A stretch of DNA of 64,000 bases from Paludibacteraceae bacterium (GTDB lineage Bacteria; Bacteroidota; Bacteroidia; Bacteroidales; Paludibacteraceae), in the NCBI GenBank assembly GCA_017478725.1, contig JAFVDD010000042.1, positions 18,004 through 82,003 on the forward strand. The letters run 5' to 3'. This document shows positions 44,501-52,121 of this stretch, in pieces. The notes below the pieces were generated by a model. That model was not told where the DNA came from. It did no database searches and saw only the letters and a program-made list of their open reading frames with translations. Each line of letters opens with the position of its first letter. Position 1 is the stretch's first letter. Position numbers and translations under genes: made by a program.

Positions 44501-47500
44501 CGCCATGTCCACAAAGCCGTCATGGTCAAAGTCCGCCATAAAACCATTGTTCTTTGCACTGCTCACATAATCGCCGATAATGCTGCTAACCGATTGCGCG
44601 AGATATGAACCGTCTTCTTGTTCAACCATCAGTTGATAACCATCGGCAGAGCCATAAAAGACATCGTAACGACCATTGTGCGTAAAGTCTTGCGCAAGGT
44701 TGTAGTAAGTGCCCACAGTTGTGTTTCCCTCTTTTTCGTTGTAACCAAAGAGATACGCCACATTGTCGTCATCCACACGGTCGGAGAGGGTGTTCGCATC
44801 GGCTGCGTGCGGCAAGTAGGAATAGAGTTTGTTACTACTACCATATTCTTCTTGCAAGAGCAGGTCTGCATGTCCATCGCGGTTGTAGTCATACCATTGA
44901 TTGCCGGTCACTCTCCAACCTGAGGTCAGGAAATTGGTATTCCACAGTCCTTCTGCCTGTTGGGACATGTCGCCGGTCGTTGTGCCGACTAATACCGCCT
45001 TGTTGCCTAAGACATCGGCGCGTCCGTCGTAGTTGAAATCCGCAGTAGGTTGATTGAGGAAATACCTATTGACGACTGTTTCAAGCGGTGTTACACCGGC
45101 GGGCAGAACGCGTACTATCTGCGAAGCACTTGCCTCTCTTCCGTCCGGGGCAGTGATGGTATGTGTGATGGTCTTGAGCCCTCCTACCGGGAAGGTAACT
45201 TCTCTCTGCGAAGCACTGATGCTGTCTGTCACGCCGTCAGTCACTGACCATTCGTGCACATATCCTTCCGACATGGGCGTAAAGGTGATGAGCAGTTTCT
45301 CGTTGAGACGCAATAAAGTGCTATTGAGTGTAAAGTCCGCCGACAGTTTCTCATGACGGATAGTGGCTTCTGCCGACCAAGCCGAACCGGCATGCTGAGC
45401 ATCGATAGCCTGTACGGCTACATAGATATCGCCCGGCGCATAGGAGTTCAGGTCAATCGTATAGGAGTGTGCACGACCGGCATGCCCGTCAAGGAAGTTA
45501 CGCCGAGAGCCATCCGCATTAGCGTGTGGACGAAGGATATCCATTGCGCCGCTGGAGGTACCTATACGTAGCGCATAAGTGAGGTCACACGGCATCGTAT
45601 GGTCGTCTGAACCGTCGCCCCATGTGATGGTCAATACGCCTTCGTTGTATTGCAAAGCAGGAGCCACAGGAGCCGTCGGTGCTGCATTGACTTGCGCAGA
45701 AGGATAACTGTAGTGTTGCGGTAGCATAGCGGCAGCGGTCGTTCCTACGCCACTTAACCATATATCTATCTTGCCGTCGTTATCCAAATCTTCCGCTTGG
45801 AGACACGACAATGCGGTTACTTCCGTGCGTAAACCTTTTGGTATCACGAAAAGTGAGTCAGGTTGTGCAAACCGCAGATTGGCTTGCCCTTGCAACCATA
45901 CGACTTGCGACGAGTCGGGGATATTATAGTATTTGTACCCAAGGCTGGAGGAAGTGGATATGTTGCTTCCACGGAAGGCAAGCAAGTCATAATAGCCGTC
46001 ACCATCAATGTCTTGCATATTGCCGAAGAGGAGATTATTGGTGCCGTAACTTTGTTCCGCTTGGCGGGTGAAAGTACCATTGCCGTCGTTCTTGAAGAAA
46101 CAAGTATAAGCCGTCTTTGTGGTATTGTTCACTGCGGTGAAAGTTGCTAGCAGGTCAATATCTCCGTCGCGGTCGAAGTCCTGTGCATAGACGATGTCGT
46201 CCACCGCCGCGTTGGTGTAAAGCGTGGTAGTGGTAAAGGCATTGGTCGTTTTGCTATAGACCGATACATAGAGTTTCGTGCCCGGGAAGATAAAGTCTGT
46301 GATACCGTCGCCGTTCAGATCGGCAGGAATGACGATACCGTTGGTGGCAGTCATCACCCATTTGCCATTGCCCATGTTGGTGTAGATGACGCCGTTCTTC
46401 TCGTCAATCAAGTCCGCCAGTCCGTCACCGTTCATATCGATTGCTTTGCTCGGCGCAGGGAGTGTGTAACCTACGCTTTGTGCTCTGCGAGGAGATACGC
46501 GTTTCGGCGCACGCGCCAGGGCAGCACCACTCAAGTCCGACAAACCAAACGTATAGGTATATCTCGACACATCGCCCAAAGAGTAGTTCTGCGGGTTGTT
46601 GATTTGGTCTAACTCTTCGGATGTGGCTTGCGCAACAAACTCACTCCATGTCATCACACGCATCAACTCCGAATGGAACGAACCGTCGGGTTGTTGGTAA
46701 CCGATTGAGCCATAATTGATTGTTGACGAACTACTGATGGCTTGTTTTTGGTTTATGAAGATATAGTCTTGTCGTCCGTCTCGGTTGATGTCGAAATTGG
46801 TTATCACGGTCATACTGTCATATCTCGTGTAGCCATCTTCGTCACTAACCATGGTGCGGTTATAGGGCAGATAATCATTATTCCACAAGGTTATATCCGG
46901 TTGCCCGTCACCATTGATGTCTTGTAGGAATTTCAGTTCATAATCTTTGCTGCTATAGTCGTAGTTAAAGAGTATCTTCTTCGAGATGTATTTGCCCATG
47001 GAGTTTCGCTCCTTTAAGAAGTATGCGTAACTATCTGTCTCTTTGTCGATATACTCTTTGATACCATCTCCATTGAAGTCGTATAGCAGGTCTGCTGTTG
47101 CCGATGGAAAATAGTTGCGATTGTTGATGATTGCCTCGACAGAGCCGTCGCGCATTGTATTTTCACTGCCGTTACGATAGAGGTAGGCATACACAATGAC
47201 GGTATCGCCTTCTTGTAGGTCGGATTTCACAACCACAGGACCTGTTACATTCGTTACATACATTTCCTTACCGCCATACGATTTCATGTAGAACGAGATA
47301 GTCCGGTCCTCATTGATGTATACGATGGAAGAGTTCTTTTGATAAACCGCACCTTTCACCAAATACATATCCTCCGATTGGGTATTAGGGCTGAGTTGCG
47401 AGCAGATGGTGTTGGCTTGAACGACCGTGATAGGTGTTGCGTGCTCTAAGTCTAATTCGTAGGCGGCGGTATAGGTGATGTCTGCCGTAACAGGTATTGT

Positions 47501-50500
47501 GGTAATTTGTTCTGCGCTGAGGACAATCGAACTGCCTTCTGCTTGCCAACCCACGAAGCGGAAGTTATCCACAGTAGGTGCAGTAGGAGGTGTGGCGAAG
47601 TGATTATCCTCGATATAGAGGCTCTCTATCGTATTGCCTTTGCGGTCTACGAAAGTGACAGTGTGATAGCCTTCCGCAATGGTGTATTGGGCGGTGCAGG
47701 TGAGGAAATCGGTGATAGGCATTGCCTCAAACTCTTCGATGCTCACCAGTTCGCCGTTTATCAGCCACCCTGCAAGCGCTGTGCCTTCCGGCAGTGTAAA
47801 CTCAGGAGATATAGGGCTCTCGCCTTTCGCTACTTTCTGTGTGGTGATTAGGTTGCCGTCCGGATCAAGGAACGTGACGGTAAAAGTATGATATTCGTAT
47901 TTCGCCACGCATAACATATTATCCATAATCGGCATTACCGCAAAATCTTCCAGACTCACAAATGTGGTATCTATCATCCATCCCGTTTGCTTCATGTCTT
48001 CTATCTCCGGCACTGCAGGAGAGGTGGTCGGCTTTCCCACTTCCACTTCCTGCGTTGTGATCTGTCGCCCTTCGGCATCGCGGAAGTCCACCGTTACGTA
48101 ATGAGGTGTAGAGAGTACTTGAATGGAAGACAAATAATAGATACCCGATTCTGACCTTTTGAAGGTCACTTCGTTGGCTACGCCATACCATAATGTTCCA
48201 TCGAATACTCCAGTAGATGCCTTCCATCTAGAAAGTTTGCCATTGATCATAATCCTCCGAATAGGTTCATCAACCGTGGAGACCACTTTGACAGAGTCTA
48301 CCATTAATCCGTCAGAATAGTTATATGTTGACCCTTTGAAGAATATCTGCGCCCTATTTTGTGTCAGAGAATAGGAGTAGCCGTCGCTGGCAGAAACAGC
48401 ATTATTGCTGAGATATTCGCTGGTGGCGTCAAGATGGATAATGGGCTCTTCTTTCATCGTATAGGTAACATCTTCTGTCGCGCGGGCGATAGTCTTATTC
48501 CAAACATACTGCATTCCCGTCTCGGAGTGAGCAGGCAAGGCAGGAGCCGTTACTTTGGCATTCAAAGCGACCTCTTGCTGCTGTATGATTTGTCCATCTA
48601 TACCAACGAAAGTAACGGTAGCCGTTGTCTTGTTCGTGTCGGAGAGGATAGTGATGGTTTTTAGATAAAAACTGCCGCTTGGAGAAGTGGTGCAAGTAAC
48701 TGTAAAATCAGATGAACTGCCTTCCCAAATCATCTGATTACCGCTGACAGAGAGTTTGCCCGAGGTAACAGAACTATAGGTCGAACTGATTGTTGAGGAG
48801 AAAGTGAAAGTGACCTTATGCATCATGTTGTTCGACCTGATGCGAATCGTGTTTCCTTTCGTGAACGAGAAATATGCGTCTGAGTTGGACTTGTTCCAAT
48901 ACATATTGGAACTGGTGCCTTTGTTGAAGAATACCGATTTGTCATTCTTCGTGAAGTCAAGTGACTCAAAGGTGAAACCTCCCCACGATGTGGTGCCATT
49001 GTCCACTAACACTTCATATGCCGTGATAGTAGTGGTCTCGTTGAGTACAGAAGCATCATACTCATACGCGGCATAATAACTGACATCTGCTCGCACGGCA
49101 GTAGCGGCTATTTCTGTGGGTGTAAGTATCGTCGTAGAAGTTGCGCTTCCGCTTCGCCAACCGATGAAGTTCTTATCGGGCACAGTCGGAGGTGTAGGAG
49201 GATTAACGGTGGAACCAAAGCGCACTTTCTGTGTCTCAATTAAGTTGCGATCTGCGTCATAAAAAGAGACAAAGTAATTCTGATTAATGTCTGTATAATA
49301 GACCCTCAGCGAAGTAATTGCTACTACATTATTGACTGTAACACTAACATCTTGAGCACTTCCCGTCCATATCACTTGTTTGTCCGTCGTGGAGGTGGTG
49401 GCAGTAGCCGTTCCTGAAGACCATGTGCCGTTGACTAAATAAGTCTTTTGGCTATAGACATTTGTGTAGAGATGGATAACTGTGATGACATACCCTTCTG
49501 GGACGCTAAAGGAGAGCATATTGCCTGCCCGCATGTTGAAATAACCGCCTGAGGCATATGTCACAGCCGAACCGGTGCCTGCGTTGAATGCAAAAGTGAC
49601 GCCGTCTTTCGTGAGAGGTTCAGGACTGTCGCCTATCTCTAACTCCTGTGCTGTCGCCCAGTCGGTGGCAGAGATGGTAGCAGAAGTGGTTTGCGGTTTC
49701 ACATAAACAGCCACCGTGTCGGAGTTAATCACCTTATTATCATCCACGCGAATACGCGCATACACACTATAGGTTCCTGTGGAACCCAAGAATGCGATCT
49801 CCGGCTCTGTGACAGTAGTCCATTCGGTAGCCGACGATAGTCTGTAGTTCAAATCCACCAACTCGTGGCTCTCTGTGTTTTCTGTCGTGTAAGAGAAATG
49901 CACGGTGTCACCTTTATTGATACTATCAGCATCGGCGGTCAGCGTAGCCGTCGGCGTGGGAGGCACATAGACATGTTCGAAATATTCCACTTTGCTTACT
50001 TGCACAAGGCCATTAGCTGAACCGGAAGCGCAATCAAACTGGATCTGGTAGTAGAGGTTGGCTTGGCGCACATTTTCAGGGATTGTTGCTGTCTGTGAGC
50101 CTTTCGCAATCGTAAATGAAGCGCGCTCGGTGAAGGTCGTGCCATCGGAAGAGGTCAAGAGTTTGATACCGTTAATGCTGCTTGCCGTCACTGCATCAAT
50201 GGTTACCGTCACACGGTCTAACACTTCTTCCATGGGATTGGCTGTGGTAATAGTACCTACCGAGGCATTGCCCTTTCGTCCGAACTTGACATACTCCCAG
50301 CCGTTGTTATTGTTGTTGCCATTCGCAATAGTCGTTTGGAATCCGTCGGTAGTGTTTGTCCAAGTCGCAGTATAACTAGTGATGCCACTACTGTTATTGG
50401 ACGAATTGAAGATGGTTTGGTAGAGCGCTTCGTCTGCCCAAACTTGTATTGCTCCCGCCATCAGCAGGGTCAATACAGAGAATAGTAAATGTTTTGTTTT

Positions 50501-50503
50501 CAT
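41549..50503 (-). CDS. Giant modular secreted protein (InlB-like, FG-GAP/VCBS, Fn3, PKD, starch-binding-like modules)
   Basis: A 2984-residue secreted protein with signal peptide MKTKHLLFSVLTLLMAGAIQVWA. Approximate order: beta-sandwich domain (25-170) and Ig-like domain; five InlB/Flg_new-type repeats between about 405 and 1020 (for example TVTFLDPDGNLITTQKVAKG, with a GW near the end), interspersed with jelly-roll segments; an OB-like segment (about 1030-1130); eight FG-GAP/VCBS repeats with Ca-binding D-x-N/D-x-D-G loops (about 1135-1590); Fn3 and PKD-like domains; six more VCBS repeats (about 1815-2115); further Fn3/PKD domains; a jelly-roll (about 2660-2830); a CBM26-like starch-binding module (about 2845-2940, VYLYAWTGNGTTQPCGAWPG); and the short C-terminal motif IIYILRGEKIYTVTGQEVK. 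No catalytic domain is recognisable. I infer a surface adhesin or glycan-binding protein exported by a type IX-like route. Confidence 0.82.
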   Translation of the reverse strand: MKTKHLLFSVLTLLMAGAIQVWADEALYQTIFNSSNNSSGITSYTATWTNTTDGFQTTIANGNNNNNGWEYVKFGRKGNASVGTITTANPMEEVLDRVTVTIDAVTASSINGIKLLTSSDGTTFTERASFTIAKGSQTATIPENVRQANLYYQIQFDCASGSANGLVQVSKVEYFEHVYVPPTPTATLTADADSINKGDTVHFSYTTENTESHELVDLNYRLSSATEWTTVTEPEIAFLGSTGTYSVYARIRVDDNKVINSDTVAVYVKPQTTSATISATDWATAQELEIGDSPEPLTKDGVTFAFNAGTGSAVTYASGGYFNMRAGNMLSFSVPEGYVITVIHLYTNVYSQKTYLVNGTWSSGTATATTSTTDKQVIWTGSAQDVSVTVNNVVAITSLRVYYTDINQNYFVSFYDADRNLIETQKVRFGSTVNPPTPPTVPDKNFIGWRSGSATSTTILTPTEIAATAVRADVSYYAAYEYDASVLNETTTITAYEVLVDNGTTSWGGFTFESLDFTKNDKSVFFNKGTSSNMYWNKSNSDAYFSFTKGNTIRIRSNNMMHKVTFTFSSTISSTYSSVTSGKLSVSGNQMIWEGSSSDFTVTCTTSPSGSFYLKTITILSDTNKTTATVTFVGIDGQIIQQQEVALNAKVTAPALPAHSETGMQYVWNKTIARATEDVTYTMKEEPIIHLDATSEYLSNNAVSASDGYSYSLTQNRAQIFFKGSTYNYSDGLMVDSVKVVSTVDEPIRRIMINGKLSRWKASTGVFDGTLWYGVANEVTFKRSESGIYYLSSIQVLSTPHYVTVDFRDAEGRQITTQEVEVGKPTTSPAVPEIEDMKQTGWMIDTTFVSLEDFAVMPIMDNMLCVAKYEYHTFTVTFLDPDGNLITTQKVAKGESPISPEFTLPEGTALAGWLINGELVSIEEFEAMPITDFLTCTAQYTIAEGYHTVTFVDRKGNTIESLYIEDNHFATPPTAPTVDNFRFVGWQAEGSSIVLSAEQITTIPVTADITYTAAYELDLEHATPITVVQANTICSQLSPNTQSEDMYLVKGAVYQKNSSIVYINEDRTISFYMKSYGGKEMYVTNVTGPVVVKSDLQEGDTVIVYAYLYRNGSENTMRDGSVEAIINNRNYFPSATADLLYDFNGDGIKEYIDKETDSYAYFLKERNSMGKYISKKILFNYDYSSKDYELKFLQDINGDGQPDITLWNNDYLPYNRTMVSDEDGYTRYDSMTVITNFDINRDGRQDYIFINQKQAISSSSTINYGSIGYQQPDGSFHSELMRVMTWSEFVAQATSEELDQINNPQNYSLGDVSRYTYTFGLSDLSGAALARAPKRVSPRRAQSVGYTLPAPSKAIDMNGDGLADLIDEKNGVIYTNMGNGKWVMTATNGIVIPADLNGDGITDFIFPGTKLYVSVYSKTTNAFTTTTLYTNAAVDDIVYAQDFDRDGDIDLLATFTAVNNTTKTAYTCFFKNDGNGTFTRQAEQSYGTNNLLFGNMQDIDGDGYYDLLAFRGSNISTSSSLGYKYYNIPDSSQVVWLQGQANLRFAQPDSLFVIPKGLRTEVTALSCLQAEDLDNDGKIDIWLSGVGTTAAAMLPQHYSYPSAQVNAAPTAPVAPALQYNEGVLTITWGDGSDDHTMPCDLTYALRIGTSSGAMDILRPHANADGSRRNFLDGHAGRAHSYTIDLNSYAPGDIYVAVQAIDAQHAGSAWSAEATIRHEKLSADFTLNSTLLRLNEKLLITFTPMSEGYVHEWSVTDGVTDSISASQREVTFPVGGLKTITHTITAPDGREASASQIVRVLPAGVTPLETVVNRYFLNQPTADFNYDGRADVLGNKAVLVGTTTGDMSQQAEGLWNTNFLTSGWRVTGNQWYDYNRDGHADLLLQEEYGSSNKLYSYLPHAADANTLSDRVDDDNVAYLFGYNEKEGNTTVGTYYNLAQDFTHNGRYDVFYGSADGYQLMVEQEDGSYLAQSVSSIIGDYVSSAKNNGFMADFDHDGFVDMAQMSGSALKIAYSRGEGNFEMKTIPFAQSVQWSDGDVYLADFNGDGYIDICLNLGSTRTLHMMWNNRNLSFSAPEELPSEELRERYMDNTRSANPCFVRDIDANGYPDILFAGQNVKYPNSGNSAYPYRVGLYVWFMGASGIENYGWLMDNQSAYTTTYLSGNEQYFTSESSYRIYNLADTAPAIPTDLTATATDEGLLITWTPAVDDHTPAALMRYNLSIRLQGSSTYIISPLNGGNNGTMPLSDYTYINATQFLIPTSALSSSVYEIKIQALDMQQHFSDFTPALTVTYSRTNPVEAVTQACALTDVLISYRGETSASEPIWDFDGGTIVSGSGYGPYTVHWGSAGQKTIAVTVDGMTYTHTITIDNPYDMAVTLPTMLLMEHPATATIPAEVIRYEWYVQIGNDERRQILSNGIYMDAYGRTIRDKRLTVDGLQITAHEVPDKTSLTQEDVVIYLYVVNSNGCDAWFYSPITVIANTTLPAISLVTVDANAQNVIHFEADATNFPSVRILKETNVLNQFAEIAVVPAEQGVYTDTQSDAAQQPDRYKVQGIMVNGSYSNESEAHKTVHATINRGVQEGTYNLIWNAYEGADVVTYNILRGSSVSALAQIGSVAASATSYTDQAPLDAEPYYVVEYVLSGTSAAAPAHRAPAAVKTALIGRSNIVDRNNTQQPPVTECNDINVTWLQTGGSGLGEMTTDDASIWKYDAQYGAKATKQGGYTGHLMTPAKDLSGMETVTLSFQHTHKFAGTPANELTLWVTADYKGSYAASTWQQLTISPYASNTNWTFVSVTITVPVSMVGANTVFAFRYMSTASAYATWEIKDLHFVAECAGAVPPEQDPITVRLYPISENIQSNVYLYAWTGNGTTQPCGAWPGTAVAKDTEGWWSYSFDKSIQDVNIIWNGNGYQTVDIIGVTSSTCYRLDESVYPFAADVIDCDTPITEGIEDIRTDASSAPRKIMIDNIIYILRGEKIYTVTGQEVK

Positions 50504-50581
50504 TGTGAATATTTTTTTAAGTGGGTATTATCTTTGAGTATATACATACAACAAAAAAACGTGAACTTTTGTCCGCTTTAT

Positions 50582-50720
50582 TTGATTACTTGAGGTCTTC
50601 GACTACCTATGATGCTCAAATTCTACGCAAAAGCTCACGCCGCAGGCGCGAGCGTCGAGTAGCTTTTGCTTGAACATCATGTGATTTACTTAAAAAGTGT
50701 CGAAGTTTCCAAGTAATCAA
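50582..50720 (-). promoter_or_regulatory. Long imperfect hairpin in the leader of the second giant gene
   Basis: Nested complementary segments: 50582-50592 with 50710-50720 (11 bp), 50598-50603 with 50699-50704 (6 bp), 50610-50614 with 50675-50679, 50616-50619 with 50670-50673, and 50627-50635 with 50661-50669 (9 bp). The loop is GC-rich. Another perfect hairpin (50745-50750 with 50755-50760) lies beside it. Transcription from the promoter at 50874-50905 would place both in the 5' leader. The stretch 50504-50873 contains no gene; it also holds the repeat array 50778-50857. Confidence 0.55.
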
Positions 50721-50777
50721 GTTTGGCTATTAACGCTGTTTGTCCGGCGCACACCTGCGCCTTGTATGTCTTTATTG

Positions 50778-50857
50778 GGCTTTCAGCTATCAGCTTTCAG
50801 CATGGTCAGACCTGTTTTTTCTTTCTGATGGCTGACTTCTGATTTCTGATGGCTGTT
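50778..50857. repeat. TTTCAGC/TGATGGC repeats in the second giant gene's leader
   Basis: GGCTTTCAGC, TATCAGC, TTTCAGC, then the 23-base block shared with 37224-37246, then TGATGGC, TGACTTC, TGATTTC and TGATGGC. Same family as the arrays between 33 and 38 kb. Confidence 0.8.
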
Positions 50858-50873
50858 TTTACTTTTTCGGCTG

Positions 50874-50905
50874 CAAAGGTACAACTTTTTTTTGAGATAT
50901 GCAAA
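50874..50905 (-). promoter_or_regulatory. Promoter of the second giant gene
   Basis: Minus-strand TTTG (50902-50905) and TACCTTTG (50874-50881), perfect consensus with a 20-base spacer. The predicted transcript begins near 50869, giving a leader of about 365 bases. Confidence 0.75.
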
Positions 50906-50935
50906 AAAAATATTTTTTTTATCTGCAAAAAGAGT

Positions 50936-50952
50936 TTGGCACGGGTTTTGCA
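50936..50952 (+). promoter_or_regulatory. Sigma54-type (-24/-12) promoter
   Basis: TTGGCACG (50936-50943), four bases, TTGCA (50948-50952): an exact match to the sigma54 consensus, with GG and GC ten bases apart. It points away from the second giant gene toward a terminator 75 bases on, with no protein gene between. The predicted start is near 50964. Bacteroidales encode RpoN, and a sigma54-type regulator gene lies at 16370-17578 in this window, but no link between them is shown. Confidence 0.55.
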
Positions 50953-50963
50953 ATAGTTGGTTC

Positions 50964-51056
50964 AGAAAGAGTAAGCTTGATTAAAGCAAGTGATAAAATA
51001 GAGATTGTTTGTTATACCTTATTAGTAAAAGAGGCCGTCGTGAGACGACCTCTTTT
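50964..51056 (+). ncRNA. Candidate sigma54-dependent small RNA
   Basis: The interval from the predicted sigma54 start point to the end of the bidirectional terminator is about 93 bases. It contains a small CTTG/CAAG hairpin and no ATG-initiated frame of note. It is supported only by the promoter-terminator pair. Confidence 0.35.
51027..51056 (-). terminator. Bidirectional terminator at the end of the 14-gene operon
   Basis: AAAAGAGG-C-CGTC (51027-51039) pairs with GACG-A-CCTCTTTT (51044-51056), one mismatch, loop GTGA. It lies 35 bases past the last gene of the operon, and both arms end in A4/T4, so it can stop transcription from either side. Confidence 0.85.
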
Positions 51057-51091
51057 GGTGTTTTGGGGTATAGCGACCCGGTAGCTGCCTG

Positions 51092-52120
51092 TTATTTAAA
51101 CCATTTGCCTTTGACCTGATAGGCGGGTTTTGCAGGTTGGGAGGTTGTGGCAGCGGTGTTCCATTTCTCGGAGTGCTCGGAAGCACTGTTGGCGGCAGCG
51201 GGGGCGGATTGTACGATCTGTTGCCGTGCGGCAGGCGAGTCGGCGGCTGCGATGCGCTGCTGTTGAGCTTCGAGTTGGTCTTCGTACTGCTGCATCTTGA
51301 ACTCCCATTCCTGCCGCTCTTTGGCATCGAGTTTGGCTGCTATTTCTTTTTGCAGCGCTTTGGCTTCGGGCAGGCAGGCTCCGTCGGTAGGAATGAGCGT
51401 CAGTGCTTCGGCGGCGGCAGCGGCATCGTGTTTGGCCCAGGCGGCCTGTGCCTGTTGGAGTGCCATGAGACAAACCTCGTCGCGCCATGCCTGATAGGCA
51501 GCGAGCGACTCGTCCTGTGCGCGCCGGTAGCATTCCTCGCAGACGGCAGGTATGCCGGCGAGGAGGTCGAGCGCCTCGGTGTATTGGTGGCGTGCCACTT
51601 GGTTGCGTGCATCGGCGATGATGATATCGCAATAGGTGTTGTAATAGGCGACGATCTCCTGTTTACCTTTGTCGATCATGGCTTTGAAAGCAGGGTCGTT
51701 GACGCGTACGTTTTTGAGCGCATTGATATAGGCTTTCTCGGGCGACGGTCCTACTCCCTTGGTCTCGACAGTGTGTGAGGAAAAGAGTCGTCCCTCGATG
51801 CCGTCTCCCACGAAGAAAGTGAGCGCGATGGTGTAGGCGTGCATAGGCGGCGCGGTAGGTGTGATATCCTTGGTGAGGATGTCGGCGGAGCAGGTGATGA
51901 CAAAGCGGCTGTTGGAGACAGCTGCGCATCCGTTTTTGGCGGCCATCTGCGTCATTTTGTTGACGAGCTGTTTGTGCGCTCCGGCAGGTATGGCCTCATC
52001 GAGCACAACGGGCGTGAGTGCCACCCGCTGTTGGTCGTTGAGGCGGTTGTCGGAGTCTTGCGCGCAGATGAAACCGGCAGAAAAGAGGAGGGTAAGAATG
52101 AGGGAAGTTATCTTTTTCAT
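51092..52120 (-). CDS. Secreted protein of the envelope operon, CsgG/TolB-N-like N-terminal half, unknown function
   Basis: A 342-residue secreted protein with signal peptide MKKITSLILTLLFSAGFICA. Residues about 35-150 (VVLDEAIPAGAHKQLVNKMTQ, CAAVSNSRFVITCSADIL, HTVETKGVGPSPEKAYINAL, read in parts) have the look of a CsgG/FlgT/TolB-N alpha/beta domain. Residues about 170-245 form a helical TPR-like hairpin region (YTEALDLLAGIPAVCEECYRRAQ); the rest is Gln/Ala-rich coiled coil ending in a short basic tail KGKWFK. It is the last gene of the operon and begins one base after the upstream stop. No catalytic motif is seen. Confidence 0.65.
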   Translation of the reverse strand: MKKITSLILTLLFSAGFICAQDSDNRLNDQQRVALTPVVLDEAIPAGAHKQLVNKMTQMAAKNGCAAVSNSRFVITCSADILTKDITPTAPPMHAYTIALTFFVGDGIEGRLFSSHTVETKGVGPSPEKAYINALKNVRVNDPAFKAMIDKGKQEIVAYYNTYCDIIIADARNQVARHQYTEALDLLAGIPAVCEECYRRAQDESLAAYQAWRDEVCLMALQQAQAAWAKHDAAAAAEALTLIPTDGACLPEAKALQKEIAAKLDAKERQEWEFKMQQYEDQLEAQQQRIAAADSPAARQQIVQSAPAAANSASEHSEKWNTAATTSQPAKPAYQVKGKWFK

Positions 52121-52121
52121 A

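Noticed and set aside
50899-51084. A 61-codon plus-strand frame across the sigma54-type promoter and terminator
   Set aside because: It starts upstream of the predicted transcription start, runs through the terminator and has no protein-like features.
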